Of a stretch of DNA of 64,000 bases, positions 10,321-21,628 are shown in pieces (position 1 is the stretch's first letter; the number at the start of each line of letters is the position of its first letter). Source of the stretch: Pseudomonadota bacterium (GTDB taxonomy: Bacteria > Pseudomonadota > Gammaproteobacteria > Steroidobacterales > GCA-2729495); contig CAUJHF010000067.1 of the NCBI GenBank assembly GCA_963204745.1, forward strand, positions 62,001 to 126,000, in the 5' to 3' direction. The position numbers and the translations under genes are program-made. The notes below the pieces were generated by a model. The model worked only from the letters and a program-made list of their open reading frames with translations. It made no database searches and had not been told where the DNA came from.

Positions 10321-10785
10321 ATGCTTGACTTGATTCTGTTTGAGCCGGAAATTCCGCCGAATACGGGCAACATCATACGCCTGTGCGCCAACACGGGGAT
10401 GACCCTCCATCTCGTCGGCCGACTGGGTTTCACGCTGTCCGATGCAAGACTTCGGCGGGCCGGGCTGGATTACCACGAATGGGTCTCTGTCCGGCAGCAT
10501 GCCGGTCTGTCTGAGTGTCTGGATTCGCTGGGCCAGCCCCGCGTTTTCGCGCTGTCCACGCGTGGCGCAATACTCTATAGCGAAGCGCGATTCAGGACCG
10601 GTGACGCCTTGCTGTTCGGCCCTGAGCAGCGTGGCTTGCCGGCAGAAATCCTGGCCGGAATACCCGTCGAACAGCGGCTGCGCATCCCGATGCGGGCCGG
10701 GAGCCGAAGCCTCAATTTGTCGAATGCGGCGGCGGTCATCGGCTATGAGGCATGGCGCCAGCTGGCATTTGCCGGTGCCGGTTGA
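10321..10785 (+). CDS. trmL: tRNA (cytidine(34)-2'-O)-methyltransferase
   Basis: SPOUT family: MLDLILFEPEIPPNTGNIIRLCANTG, LLFGPEQRGLP, IPMRAGSRSLNLSNAAAVIGYEAWRQ. Confidence 0.95.
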   Translation: MLDLILFEPEIPPNTGNIIRLCANTGMTLHLVGRLGFTLSDARLRRAGLDYHEWVSVRQHAGLSECLDSLGQPRVFALSTRGAILYSEARFRTGDALLFGPEQRGLPAEILAGIPVEQRLRIPMRAGSRSLNLSNAAAVIGYEAWRQLAFAGAG

Positions 10786-10793
10786 GAGGCCAC

Positions 10794-11876
10794 TCAGTCG
10801 AGGGGCAGGGTATTCGCGCTCCGCGTGAAAAGACTGCGCAGTTCCATGTCGGCCTCCGGCTTCAGCGAGCGTGCCATCAGCGCCATCACCGCATCCCTGG
10901 CCGGCTGCTGCTCGTGCAGCACCTGATAGACCTGTTCACAGATTGGCATTTCCAGGCCCAGACGTGCGGCGACGGTCCTGACTGATACTGCCGCAAACAG
11001 TCCCTCAACCACCTGACCGATCGCGGTGGCCGCCTCGGCAGGACTCTTTCCGGCCGCAACCATCAGTCCGAGGCGCCGGTTCCGCGACTGGTCGTCAGTA
11101 CAGCTGAGTACAAGATCGCCCATGCCAGACAGGCCCATGAACGTGGCCGGCTGTGCACCGAGCGCCACACCGAGCCGGGTCATTTCAAGCAGGCCGCGCG
11201 TAATCAGCGCAATGCGCGTATTCGCGCCGAAGCCCAGACCGTCAGAAATGCCGGCGGCAATGGCAAGCACGTTCTTGACCGCGCCACCGACTTCGACGCC
11301 GACCATGTCGTCAGAGGTGTAGGCACGGAAATTCAACCCCGACAAGCGGACCGCAAGTTCTGCCGCAAAATCCGGCTCGCTGGCTGCGATCGTCATTGCA
11401 GTGGGCAGTCCTGCGCCGACTTCGCTGGCAAAGGTCGGCCCTGACAGTACCGCGACGGGGATCGCACTTCCCAGTACCTCACTGACGACCTGATGCGGCA
11501 GTCGTCCTGAATCGTGTTCGAAACCCTTTGTCGCCCAGGCAATTCGGGCGCCAGGCTGCAGATGGGGCCGGATCGCCGAGAGCATTTCACGAAAACCATT
11601 GCTGGGCACGCAGATCAGCAAATCCTGGTGTTTGCGCGTCACCGCGCGGAGATCGGGATCCAGGTGCAGCTTGTCGGGAAAGGTGATGCCAGGCAGATAG
11701 CGCGTATTGCAGCGCTGCTCATCCAGCTTGCGAAGCTCGGCGGCACTGCGGCCCCACAGGGTGACCCGATGGCCGGCCCGCGCGAACTGGACAGCGAGCG
11801 CGGTGCCCCAGGAGCCGGCGCCGAAAACGGCGATGTCTGAGTTATCAGGCCCGGAAGTTACACCGGATGCAGTCAC
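10794..11876 (-). CDS. gpsA: Glycerol-3-phosphate dehydrogenase [NAD(P)+]
   Basis: IAVFGAGSWGTALAVQFARAGH, GPTFASEV, GLGFGANTRIALITRGL. Confidence 0.96.
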   Translation of the reverse strand: MTASGVTSGPDNSDIAVFGAGSWGTALAVQFARAGHRVTLWGRSAAELRKLDEQRCNTRYLPGITFPDKLHLDPDLRAVTRKHQDLLICVPSNGFREMLSAIRPHLQPGARIAWATKGFEHDSGRLPHQVVSEVLGSAIPVAVLSGPTFASEVGAGLPTAMTIAASEPDFAAELAVRLSGLNFRAYTSDDMVGVEVGGAVKNVLAIAAGISDGLGFGANTRIALITRGLLEMTRLGVALGAQPATFMGLSGMGDLVLSCTDDQSRNRRLGLMVAAGKSPAEAATAIGQVVEGLFAAVSVRTVAARLGLEMPICEQVYQVLHEQQPARDAVMALMARSLKPEADMELRSLFTRSANTLPLD

Positions 11877-11878
11877 GG

Positions 11879-12361
11879 TCAGCCCTGGCTGGCCTGTGCG
11901 GCTGCCGTGTCCTGGCTTGCCTGTGCAAACAGCGCGGCGAAATCCATGGGCTGAAGTACCAGTGGCGGGTAGCCACCCCGCTGCACCATGGACGAAATGG
12001 CCTCACGCGCATAGGGGTAGAGCGCATTCGGGCAGTGTACGCCGATGATTGTACGGGCCTCTTCCTTGGTAAATCCGCTGATCTGGAACATCCCTGCCTG
12101 GGCAATCTCGATCAGGAATACCGTCCGCTCGCCGACCACCGACTGGGCGGTCATATGCAGTACGACTTCCAGGCTGCCATTGCCCAGGTCGCTGTGGGCT
12201 GTGCGTATGTTCAGGTTCATTTCCGGCTGGTGTTGCTCGAAAAAAAAGCCCGGCGAGTTTGGCGCCTCGAAGGAAAAGTCCTTGATATAGAGCTTCCGCA
12301 AGCTGAAGGTGCGCTCGATGTCTACAGTTGAACCACTGCCGTTAACCGGTCCCTCAGCCAT
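11879..12361 (-). CDS. secB: Protein-export chaperone SecB
   Basis: IERTFSLRKLYIKDFSFEAPNSP, CPNALYPYAREAISSMVQRGGYPPLVLQPMDF; ATG at 12361 preceded by GAGGAACAGG. Confidence 0.96.
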   Translation of the reverse strand: MAEGPVNGSGSTVDIERTFSLRKLYIKDFSFEAPNSPGFFFEQHQPEMNLNIRTAHSDLGNGSLEVVLHMTAQSVVGERTVFLIEIAQAGMFQISGFTKEEARTIIGVHCPNALYPYAREAISSMVQRGGYPPLVLQPMDFAALFAQASQDTAAAQASQG

Positions 12362-12381
12362 ATTCCTGTTCCTCTGATCGA

Positions 12382-12642
12382 TCAAACCCGGTTCTCTTGC
12401 AGCAGGGCATCCAGCCGTCCTGCCCCGTCCAGTGCGGCCAGATCGTCGTAACCGCCCACATGTGTCTCGCCTATGAAGATCTGTGGCACGGTACGCCGAC
12501 CACTGCGCCTGATCATTTCCTCGCGCAGATCCTGCTGTCCGCTGACATCAATTTCCGTGAAAGCTGCCTGTCGGTTGCGTAGCAGGGCCTTGGCGGCTGT
12601 GCAGTAGGGACAGACGGGTGTCGTATAGATGGTGACCTTCAA
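12382..12642 (-). CDS. grxC: Glutaredoxin 3
   Basis: TTPVCPYCTAAKALL, RRTVPQIFIGETHVGGYDDL. Confidence 0.95.
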   Translation of the reverse strand: MKVTIYTTPVCPYCTAAKALLRNRQAAFTEIDVSGQQDLREEMIRRSGRRTVPQIFIGETHVGGYDDLAALDGAGRLDALLQENRV

Positions 12643-12659
12643 CGTCCTGCTCCGGCGTA

Positions 12660-13085
12660 TCAGCGTTGTCCGGTAACGAGCAGCTGATTGTCACGTTGCC
12701 AGCTGCCGATGCCACCCTTGAGGCTGAATGCGCCGTCGAAACCGGCTGCGCGCAGCGCTTTCACCACGCGGTAACTCTGGTTGCCACTCTCACAAATGAC
12801 GACAATCCCGCGCTTCTTCTTGATACGCCCTTCTTCGCCTTTGGCCAGATCGGCCGGCGCCATCAGCACTGCATCGACGACGTGCCCGGCTTCGAAGCGG
12901 GCCTTGTCACGGATATCGACCACCGTCGCTCCCCGGTTGATCATGCGCACCGCCTCGGCGGTCGAGACCTCCAGCAGCATGCGGGCGCGCAACTGTAGTT
13001 CTGTGGCGATGACCGCGATGGCCATGAGCAGCGTCGCCCCGACCAGAAGCGGGTTAGCGGCTATAAATTGAAGAAGTCTGTCCAT
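12660..13085 (-). CDS. Membrane-anchored rhodanese-like domain protein (YibN-like)
   Basis: N-terminal TM plus VVDIRDKARFEAGHVVDA...VVICESGNQSYRVVKAL. Confidence 0.88.
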   Translation of the reverse strand: MDRLLQFIAANPLLVGATLLMAIAVIATELQLRARMLLEVSTAEAVRMINRGATVVDIRDKARFEAGHVVDAVLMAPADLAKGEEGRIKKKRGIVVICESGNQSYRVVKALRAAGFDGAFSLKGGIGSWQRDNQLLVTGQR

Positions 13086-13190
13086 AGTGCCTGACCTTGC
13101 CGGGGCGGCATTATAACCACGTGAGCGGCAGAGCATGGCCGGATTGGAGCCGTCGTCAACACACACGCCATCCCCTACACTCCCTGCCCC

Positions 13191-14330
13191 ATGAGCCGGT
13201 TGCTGCACTGTGTGGGCCTAAGCCTTCTGCTGCTTGTCGCGCAGCCGGTTGCGGCTGCGCGTGATGCCGGCAAGACCGAGGATGAACTCGCCCGGGTGCG
13301 CAAGCAGATCCGCAGTCTTGAGACACAGACCCGTCGTGATCAGGCGAAACGGAAGGATCTGGATAAGCAGCTGCGCGCAGCCGAAGATGAGGCCAGCCGG
13401 CTGCGCGGCCAGCTGACCGGTACCCGGCGCGAGCTGGCCCTCGTCAGCAAGAAGCTTGCCGAGCTCAACCGTCAGATGGAGAAGACGCGCGCAGAACTTG
13501 ATCGTCAGCGGGAGAATCTGGCCGCCCAGCTTCGGCTCGCCCATATCAGCGAAGGCAATGAGATGCTCAGGGTGACGCTGAATCAGCAGGACGCACGCGC
13601 GCTGGGCCGGCACCTGACCTGGCTCGGCTACCTCGCCCGGCAGCGCGGTGAATTGCTGGCTTCGGTGCAGGCCAGCCTGGAGACACTCAATCGTGACCGG
13701 GTTGAGGTCGAACAGCAGCAAGCTGCACTCGCCAGCCTGGAAGGCAAACGCAGGCAGCAGCTTGCGGGACTCGAAAAGGCACGCGGTACGCGTGCCGCCG
13801 TCATCAGCGATCTTGACCAGCAGCTCCGCAGCAGCAATCAGCAGCTGAGCCGCGCGCGCAACGAAGCCCGTACGCTTGAAAACCTGCTCCGTAAGATCGA
13901 GCGTCAGATTGCCCGCAACCAGAAAGGTCCCGCAGTGGTACCTGGAAAACCGCTGGGCAAGGGACGCTGGCCGGTAAAGGGGAGCCTGCTGGCTGATTTC
14001 GGCCAGTCGCGCGCCGGTGGTCAGATGCGCTGGGACGGCGTGCTGATTTCGGCGCCGGCAGGCAGCGAGGTCATCGCCGTGCGCAATGGCCGGGTCGTGT
14101 ACGCGGACTGGTTACCCGGCCTGGGCCAGTTGCTGGTGATCGACCACGGCGGCGGCTACCTTAGTCTCTATGGCCACAATCAGGATCTCGTCCACCAGGT
14201 CGGCGAGCAGGTTGCCGCCGGTGAGGTGATCGCGCATGTGGGCGATACGGGCGGTCAGACCCGGCCCGCGCTGTATTTTGAGGTGCGGCGTAACGGCCAG
14301 CCGCTGAATCCGCACCAGTGGGTGAAATAG
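13191..14330 (+). CDS. envC: Murein hydrolase activator EnvC (coiled-coil plus LytM/M23 domain)
   Basis: Signal peptide, long coiled coil, C-terminal GRVVYADWLPGLGQLLVIDHGGGYLSLYGHN...YFEVRRNGQPLNPHQW. Confidence 0.92.
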   Translation: MSRLLHCVGLSLLLLVAQPVAAARDAGKTEDELARVRKQIRSLETQTRRDQAKRKDLDKQLRAAEDEASRLRGQLTGTRRELALVSKKLAELNRQMEKTRAELDRQRENLAAQLRLAHISEGNEMLRVTLNQQDARALGRHLTWLGYLARQRGELLASVQASLETLNRDRVEVEQQQAALASLEGKRRQQLAGLEKARGTRAAVISDLDQQLRSSNQQLSRARNEARTLENLLRKIERQIARNQKGPAVVPGKPLGKGRWPVKGSLLADFGQSRAGGQMRWDGVLISAPAGSEVIAVRNGRVVYADWLPGLGQLLVIDHGGGYLSLYGHNQDLVHQVGEQVAAGEVIAHVGDTGGQTRPALYFEVRRNGQPLNPHQWVK

Positions 14331-14332
14331 CG

Positions 14333-14716
14333 ATGAATCTTCGAGATCTGCTGCTGGTTGCTTCTGGTGGTGCCTTTGGTTCCGTATTGCGCTACCTGGT
14401 GAGCGACAGGATCCAGCAGCTGTTCCCGGCCGTCATGCTGCCGATCGGGACCTTTGCAGTGAATGCCACTGGCTCGCTGCTGATCGGACTGTTTGCGGGT
14501 CTGGTCGAGTATCGGGAGCTGTTCGGATCCGGTGCGCGCCTGCTGCTAGTGGTCGGCCTGCTGGGCGGCTATACGACATTTTCCGCCTTTTCCCTCGAGA
14601 CACTGGTGCTGTTGCGGTCCGGCCAGGCGATGACGGCGCTGATCAATGTGTTTCTGCAGGTGACCGTGGGCATTGCTGCGGCCACGGCCGGATTCGCAGC
14701 TGCCCGTGCATTCTGA
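14333..14716 (+). CDS. crcB: Fluoride efflux transporter CrcB/Fluc
   Basis: GGAFGSVLRYLVSDRIQ, GTFAVNATGSLLIGLFAG, GLLGGYTTFSAFSLE. Confidence 0.95.
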   Translation: MNLRDLLLVASGGAFGSVLRYLVSDRIQQLFPAVMLPIGTFAVNATGSLLIGLFAGLVEYRELFGSGARLLLVVGLLGGYTTFSAFSLETLVLLRSGQAMTALINVFLQVTVGIAAATAGFAAARAF

Positions 14717-14745
14717 AAAACCCGTCGCCCGCCCACGGGCGGGCG
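14716..14745 (-). terminator. Intrinsic terminator for the minus-strand HIT gene
   Basis: Stem CGCCCGCCC-AC-GGGCGGGCG (14726-14745); on the minus strand it is followed by acgggTTTTT. Confidence 0.75.
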
Positions 14746-14748
14746 CGG

Positions 14749-15174
14749 CTATCGGCCATCGAGGGCAGCGCGCAGCCGGGCGGCCTGTTCGGCAAGCACC
14801 TCCGGATCGGCAAAGCCCCGCCCGTGACTGCGCAGGGGGCGGCCGACATAGCGCGGAATCACATGCAAGTGGAAGTGAAACACGGTTTGCCCGGCCTCAG
14901 CACCGTTGAACTGCATCAGGGTGATGCCGTCTGCCTGGAAGACATCCCGTACCGTACGCGCAATCTGCTGTCCGGTGCGAATGACGGCGCCGGCAAACTC
15001 CGCATCGAGTTCGAAAATGTTCTGCGCCGCACATTTCGGGATTACGAGCGAATGACCCTCCGATTGTGGCATCGCATCGAGTATTGCGATGGTCCGCTCA
15101 TCTTCGAAAAACTTCTGCGCCGGCAGCTCGCCGCGCAATATTCTCGCGAAAACATTGTTCTGGTCGTAGGTCAC
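14749..15174 (-). CDS. HIT family protein (probable GTG start at 15174)
   Basis: VFARILRGELPAQKFFED...HFHLHVIPRY (HxHxHxx). Confidence 0.9.
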   Translation of the reverse strand: MTYDQNNVFARILRGELPAQKFFEDERTIAILDAMPQSEGHSLVIPKCAAQNIFELDAEFAGAVIRTGQQIARTVRDVFQADGITLMQFNGAEAGQTVFHFHLHVIPRYVGRPLRSHGRGFADPEVLAEQAARLRAALDGR

Positions 15175-15301
15175 GACACGCTCCCGCAGGCAGGTCGGGT
15201 TGCACAAGTGCTTTCAGGTCCGGTGCGGGCTAGCATAAGAGTCTGGCGGGGCGAGTGACAAGCCAGGTTTGTCGTGCCGGCTGCCGGAGGTCCAGGACTT
15301 G

Positions 15302-15727
15302 AACGAACAACGCATACGTTCCGACGCCAACCGCTGCTTCGTCTGCGGTCCGGGCAATCCACGTGGCCTGCAGCTGCTGTTCCATATCGATGACACTGAC
15401 ACCTGCCGTGCCGAATTCACACCCGGGCCGGATCATGTCGGCTATGACACGATGACCCACGGCGGCATCCTTTACAGTGCGTTGGACGATGTGATGGCGA
15501 ACTGGCTGTTTCTCAAAGGCTCGCGGGCACATACGGCACGCTGCGAAGTCCGCTATCGCCAGCCGCTGAAAACCGGCACGACGGTGCTGCTGGAAGGCCG
15601 GCTGATACGACGCAAGGGCAAGGTTGCCTTCATGCAGGGCAGGGCGCTGAAGGCGAGCGACCTCAGCTTAGTCGCCGAGGCCGATGCGAGTTTCATGATC
15701 GTCAGTGAGAATAACGGCGCTGAATGA
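15302..15727 (+). CDS. Hotdog-fold thioesterase (PaaI/YbgC-like), TTG start
   Basis: CFVCGPGNPRGLQLLFHID...GYDTMTHGGILYSALDDVMANWLF. Confidence 0.85.
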   Translation, partial: NEQRIRSDANRCFVCGPGNPRGLQLLFHIDDTDTCRAEFTPGPDHVGYDTMTHGGILYSALDDVMANWLFLKGSRAHTARCEVRYRQPLKTGTTVLLEGRLIRRKGKVAFMQGRALKASDLSLVAEADASFMIVSENNGAE

Positions 15728-15743
15728 ACAGCGCCGTAGCCTG

Positions 15744-15771
15744 GCCTCAGGCCTCAGGCCTCAGGCCTCAG
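15744..15771. repeat. Short tandem repeat, 4 x GCCTCAG (7 bp)
   Basis: gcctcaggcctcaggcctcaggcctcag followed by a partial fifth unit gcct. Confidence 0.95.
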
Positions 15772-16079
15772 GCCTTGGCCGGCGCAGGCGACTCGAAAAA
15801 GGCGATGTCGTAGATACCGGTACCTTCACGCAGCGGCTTGCAGTCTTTCTGGTACTCATCGCTGTCGTAGAACGCGCGCAGATTCTCCATGCCCGGAAAC
15901 TCCAGGATGATGAGCGCCTTCTTTTCAAGCAGGGTGCCGGAAACGACATTTGGCGACTTGCCCCTGATCAGATACTTGCCGCCATGCGAGTGTGCGAGTC
16001 GCGCAGACTCTTCGGTGTACTTCCTGAAGTTGGGACCGGGGTTGGTCACTTCTACCACTGAGACGATGTAAGCGGGCAT
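15768..16079 (-). CDS. DUF1330 domain-containing protein
   Basis: MPAYIVSVVEVTNPGPNFRKYTEESARLAHSHGGKYLIRG...ALIILEFPGMENLRAFYDSDEYQ. Confidence 0.88.
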   Translation of the reverse strand: MPAYIVSVVEVTNPGPNFRKYTEESARLAHSHGGKYLIRGKSPNVVSGTLLEKKALIILEFPGMENLRAFYDSDEYQKDCKPLREGTGIYDIAFFESPAPAKA

Positions 16080-16140
16080 TGGATCACTCTCCCTGATCGA
16101 TGTGCAGGGCTGCCATTATCCGCGCAGCCTGAACGGTCGG

Positions 16141-17658
<1,518 letters not shown>

Positions 17659-17678
17659 TCGCGATCGCGCAGCCCGGC

Positions 17679-18461
17679 TCAGGCGGGCTTGTCGCTGACG
17701 TTCGCATCGGCCTGCGCAGGCCGCGCAAGGATCCCTGCCAGCAGGATGCCGCCCTCATAGAGCAGATACATCGGAATCGCCAGAAGCGTCTGTGAAAGTA
17801 CGTCGGGCGGTGTCAGCACCATGCCCAGCACGAAAGCACCCAGAAATACGTACTGCCGGCTCTTTTTCAACGTATCGATCCTGACTATGCCGACCAGAAC
17901 CAGCAGAACGGTAACCACCGGCACTTCAAAGGCAAGACCAAAAGAAAGAAACAGCACCAGCACGAAATCCAGATAGCTGTTGATGTCCGTCATCACCTGA
18001 ACGTTTTCCGGTGCCGCTGCCGTGAAAAAGCCGAACATCACCGGAAAGATGACGAAGTAGGCAAACACGACGCCCAGATAAAAAAGCAGCACGCTGGAAA
18101 CAAGCAGTGGTACGGCAAAGCGCTTTTCGCGCCGGTACAGGCCAGGCGCCACGAAAGCCCAGACCTGGTAAAGCACCACCGGAATGGCCAGCATGATGGC
18201 CACATAGAAACTCGTCTTGAAGGGCGTGAGGAACGGCGAGGCGACCTCAGTGGCGATCATCGTCGATCCTGCCGGCAGCTTTGCCATCAGCGGCCTGGAC
18301 ACCGTGCTGAAGATCTGCCGGCTGAACGGCAGCAGGCAGACGAAAACGGCCAACACTGCGCCGCCCGCTTTCAGCAGGCGTGAGCGCAACTCCAGCAGAT
18401 GCGACATCAGGCTGGCTTCAGGCAATTCTTCCGGTGATTCTGCGTGCTTGTCGTCAGCCAT
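17679..18461 (-). CDS. tatC: Sec-independent protein translocase TatC
   Basis: [47 protein letters not shown]. Confidence 0.97.
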   Translation of the reverse strand: MADDKHAESPEELPEASLMSHLLELRSRLLKAGGAVLAVFVCLLPFSRQIFSTVSRPLMAKLPAGSTMIATEVASPFLTPFKTSFYVAIMLAIPVVLYQVWAFVAPGLYRREKRFAVPLLVSSVLLFYLGVVFAYFVIFPVMFGFFTAAAPENVQVMTDINSYLDFVLVLFLSFGLAFEVPVVTVLLVLVGIVRIDTLKKSRQYVFLGAFVLGMVLTPPDVLSQTLLAIPMYLLYEGGILLAGILARPAQADANVSDKPA

Positions 18462-18807
18462 GCGGTGGCAGCTGATCCGGTGAGTCTGCAGCCAGCACCT
18501 CCGCAGTCTCTACGGTGGCCGGCGGTTCCGTTGCCTTCGGGATCAGGTCCTCAGCACCAGGTCGGCTGAATTCCGGTACGTTCCGGGCAGCCGCTGATGC
18601 CGGAGGCCCGGCGGTACTGCTGGCTGCCTTGCGTTCTTCAGCCTCGATCTCATCGCGAATCTGATCGGTAAAGGTGCGCGCCATCCGGCGCGCCTGGCCG
18701 GCATATCGTCCAAGCTGATCCGCTACCTTTGGCAGCTTTTCAGGGCCGAGGACAACCAGTCCAAGGCCAAACAGCAAGGCCAGCTCCCAGAAACCGATTT
18801 CGAACAT
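18454..18807 (-). CDS. tatB: Sec-independent protein translocase TatB
   Basis: [35 protein letters not shown]. Confidence 0.96.
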   Translation of the reverse strand: MFEIGFWELALLFGLGLVVLGPEKLPKVADQLGRYAGQARRMARTFTDQIRDEIEAEERKAASSTAGPPASAAARNVPEFSRPGAEDLIPKATEPPATVETAEVLAADSPDQLPPHG

Positions 18808-18831
18808 GATCGCGAGTCAGTATGGCGAGAC

Positions 18832-19077
18832 TCAGGCCTTGCCGTGGTGATCTGCTTCGTGTTTGGTTTGCGCTGACTCTGAAAACTCGGCATCGGTCTG
18901 ACCGAGCTGCTTGGGATCGCTCGGCCCCTGTTCAGCATCGTTCATGGCTTTCCGAAAGCCTTTCACTGCACCGCCGAGATCCGTGCCGATGTTTTTGAGA
19001 CGCTTGGTCCCGAAAATGGCAATGACGATGACCAGAATAATCAGTAATTGCCAGATGCTGATGCCGCCGAGACCCAT
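18832..19077 (-). CDS. tatA: Sec-independent protein translocase TatA
   Basis: [45 protein letters not shown]. Confidence 0.97.
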   Translation of the reverse strand: MGLGGISIWQLLIILVIVIAIFGTKRLKNIGTDLGGAVKGFRKAMNDAEQGPSDPKQLGQTDAEFSESAQTKHEADHHGKA

Positions 19078-19163
19078 GATGGCTTCTCCCGTGAAAACGA
19101 AGCGCGTGCGCAGAGCTGAAGGATACTCTATACGCTTAGGATAGCCGGATCACCGCGCTGCCG

Positions 19164-19179
19164 GGTGACAAACGTCACA
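19164..19179. promoter_or_regulatory. CRP/Vfr/Clp-like palindrome upstream of tatABC
   Basis: GGTGACAAACGTCACA (GTGA-N6-TCAC); a TATCCT -10-like element (minus strand, 19143-19138) lies at class II-type spacing. Confidence 0.55.
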
Positions 19180-19205
19180 GCTTGGCGCGCGGCGATGCCT
19201 CCGGT

Positions 19206-19652
19206 TCAGCCATGTGGAACATGCAGCAAAAATGTTGCAGGACCGGTATTGATCAGTTCGATGTCCATATTTGCACCAAATTGCCCGGTCTGTGTGGCAC
19301 AGCCGAGGCTTTTCGCGCTTGCGGCAAGCTGTCTGAACAGCGCCTGCCCCAGCTCCGGGCTGGCAGCGGGTTCAAAACCGGGCCGGTTGCCTCGCGAGGT
19401 GTCGGCGACCAGGGTGAACTGCGGTACCAGCAGCAATTCGCCGCCGGAGTCCCGGAGGCTCAGGTTCATGCGGCCCTCGGCGTCGGCAAAAATCCGGTAT
19501 GCAAACAGCCGCTCGGCCATACGGGCCGCCTGGGCCGGGCCATCGGCCCGCTCCACGCCGACCAAAACCAGCAGGCCAGGCCCAATTTCAGCGATTCGCT
19601 GCCCGTCCACGCTGACGGACGCCATTTTTACCCGCTGCAGTAGCGCAATCAT
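19206..19652 (-). CDS. dtd: D-aminoacyl-tRNA deacylase
   Basis: MIALLQRVKMASVSVDGQRIAEIGPGLLVLVGVE...LLVPQFTLVADTSRGNRPGFEPAASP. Confidence 0.96.
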   Translation of the reverse strand: MIALLQRVKMASVSVDGQRIAEIGPGLLVLVGVERADGPAQAARMAERLFAYRIFADAEGRMNLSLRDSGGELLLVPQFTLVADTSRGNRPGFEPAASPELGQALFRQLAASAKSLGCATQTGQFGANMDIELINTGPATFLLHVPHG

Positions 19653-19792
19653 CAGTGTTTATCCCACAAACTATATTTATATGACTGACGATAGGTCTGA
19701 TAACCCACTGTTGTCCATAAATACGACACGTGGGATGGTGTATCTATACTTATGCCAACTATAAGCACTATATGGGATTTATAAGGCATCAA

Positions 19793-21625
19793 ATGCGCTT
19801 TTTAGTGCAGAAATACATAGCCGGCTTGCTTCTGGTTGCTGTAATCGCGTTTGCAGCCGGCTGCGAGTCCGATCAATCGGTACACCAGGTTTCGGCTCCG
19901 CCAGGTCTGAAAACCTACCGGCATGCCATGGACCAGGCGCCAACCAGCCTTGATCCCACCCAGGCCGCCAATGTTTATGCGAACCATGTGGTCGTCAATG
20001 CCTACGATACGCTTTACGCCTACAAGTACCTCGCCCGTCCCTATCAGCTTAAGCCCAATCTCGCCGCTGACTTTCCGACTGTTTCCGCCGACGGCCTGAC
20101 CTACACCATCCGTATCAAACCGGGCGTTCGCTTTGTCGATGATCCCTGCTTTCCGGATGGACGCGGCCGTGAGCTGCTTGCCGAAGATTTCGTCTATTCG
20201 ATCAAGCGGCAATTTGATCCGAAGAATCAGCCGCAGGGCGCCTGGCTGTGGCAAGGGCGCATCGCGGGACTCGATGAGTGGAAGGCAGCCGGTTCCGATT
20301 ACGATCAGCCGGCGTCCGGGCTGCGTGCGATCGACCGGTACACGCTGGAGATCCGGCTGACCCGCCCCTATCCGCAGCTTGTCGACACCTTCGCCCAGGG
20401 ATATTCCGCGATCGTCCCGCGCGAAGCTGCCGAGAAGTACGGCAAGGCGCTGGGCGTACATCCGGTGGGTTCCGGGCCCTTCCGGCTGGTGAGCTACGAC
20501 TCATCGCGGGTGGTCATGGAGCGCAACCCCTACTATCGCCAGGAGCCGGTCGATCTGCAGGCCGAGGGTTACGATCCCGTTGAACAGGCCTATACCGGCA
20601 TCGAAGCGATCGAGGGCCGCTCACCCCCATTTCTCGACCGTCTCGAGATCGACTTCATTACGGAATCGAGCGCCGCGTGGACCTCTTTCAACAAGGGCAA
20701 TGAGGTTCAATTCACGACGGTGCCCATCGAGCAGATCGACCGGGTACTGGCGGACAAGAATCCGATACGTTTGCGGCCGGAATATGCGGCCCGCTTTCAC
20801 ATGTATTCCGGCCTCGAGGCCGGTTTCGTATTTACCGCCTTCAATATGGATTTTCCCGAACTCGGCTACAGCCCTGATCCGGAGCGAAACCGGCGCAACA
20901 AGGCCCTGCGCTGCGCGATCATCAAGGCCTACGACTGGGAAGCGCGCAACCAGAGCTGGTATTTTGGTCTTGCGACATATTTCCCCGGCATCATCGTGCC
21001 CGTGAGCCCGGAATACGATCCCGATCTCTCCCGCGACAGCGTGACGCTTGATGTGGCCGGTGCGCGCCGACTGCTGCGCGACAATGGCTGGACCCCCGAA
21101 AACCTGCCGACGCTGGTGTACGGCACCACGGCAGGCGTTACCGAACGACTGTTTTTCGAACAGTTTCGGGCCTGGATGCGTGCGATCGGCTTCCCGCACG
21201 ACAAGGTCGTGCGCAAGACTTATGCGACCTTCGGTGATATTTCGCGGGCCTGGAAGCGCGGCGAGTTGCCGCTGGTCGCCAAAGGCTGGGGTCTCGACTA
21301 TCCGGATGCTGAAAATACCCTGCAGCTCTTTTATGGCCCCAACGGTTCGCCCGGCTCCAACGACGCGAATTATCGCAACCCCGAATACGACCGGCTCTAC
21401 GAGCGGTCTTCAGTCATGCTCGCATCGCCCGAGCGAACCGCAATCTACCGCCGCATGAACCAGATGGTGACCGATGATTGCGTTGCGATGACAGGCCTGT
21501 CGCGCACCCGCATCTATCTGTGGCACAAAAACGTGGTCGCTGTACCCGATCGCGAAATTGTCGGCGGCTTCTTTCTGAAGTACGTTGACGTGCTGCCCGT
21601 CGCTCAAACCAGACCCGAAGGCTGA
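19793..21625 (+). CDS. Peptide/oligopeptide ABC transporter substrate-binding lipoprotein (SBP family 5)
   Basis: Signal plus lipobox FAAGC; MDQAPTSLDPTQAANVYANHVVVNAYDTLY; followed by two permeases and two ATPases. Confidence 0.9.
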   Translation: MRFLVQKYIAGLLLVAVIAFAAGCESDQSVHQVSAPPGLKTYRHAMDQAPTSLDPTQAANVYANHVVVNAYDTLYAYKYLARPYQLKPNLAADFPTVSADGLTYTIRIKPGVRFVDDPCFPDGRGRELLAEDFVYSIKRQFDPKNQPQGAWLWQGRIAGLDEWKAAGSDYDQPASGLRAIDRYTLEIRLTRPYPQLVDTFAQGYSAIVPREAAEKYGKALGVHPVGSGPFRLVSYDSSRVVMERNPYYRQEPVDLQAEGYDPVEQAYTGIEAIEGRSPPFLDRLEIDFITESSAAWTSFNKGNEVQFTTVPIEQIDRVLADKNPIRLRPEYAARFHMYSGLEAGFVFTAFNMDFPELGYSPDPERNRRNKALRCAIIKAYDWEARNQSWYFGLATYFPGIIVPVSPEYDPDLSRDSVTLDVAGARRLLRDNGWTPENLPTLVYGTTAGVTERLFFEQFRAWMRAIGFPHDKVVRKTYATFGDISRAWKRGELPLVAKGWGLDYPDAENTLQLFYGPNGSPGSNDANYRNPEYDRLYERSSVMLASPERTAIYRRMNQMVTDDCVAMTGLSRTRIYLWHKNVVAVPDREIVGGFFLKYVDVLPVAQTRPEG

Positions 21626-21628
21626 TCC

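Noticed and set aside
14318-14716. Fluoride riboswitch for crcB
   Set aside because: crcB starts 2 nt after the envC stop; there is no leader to house an aptamer.
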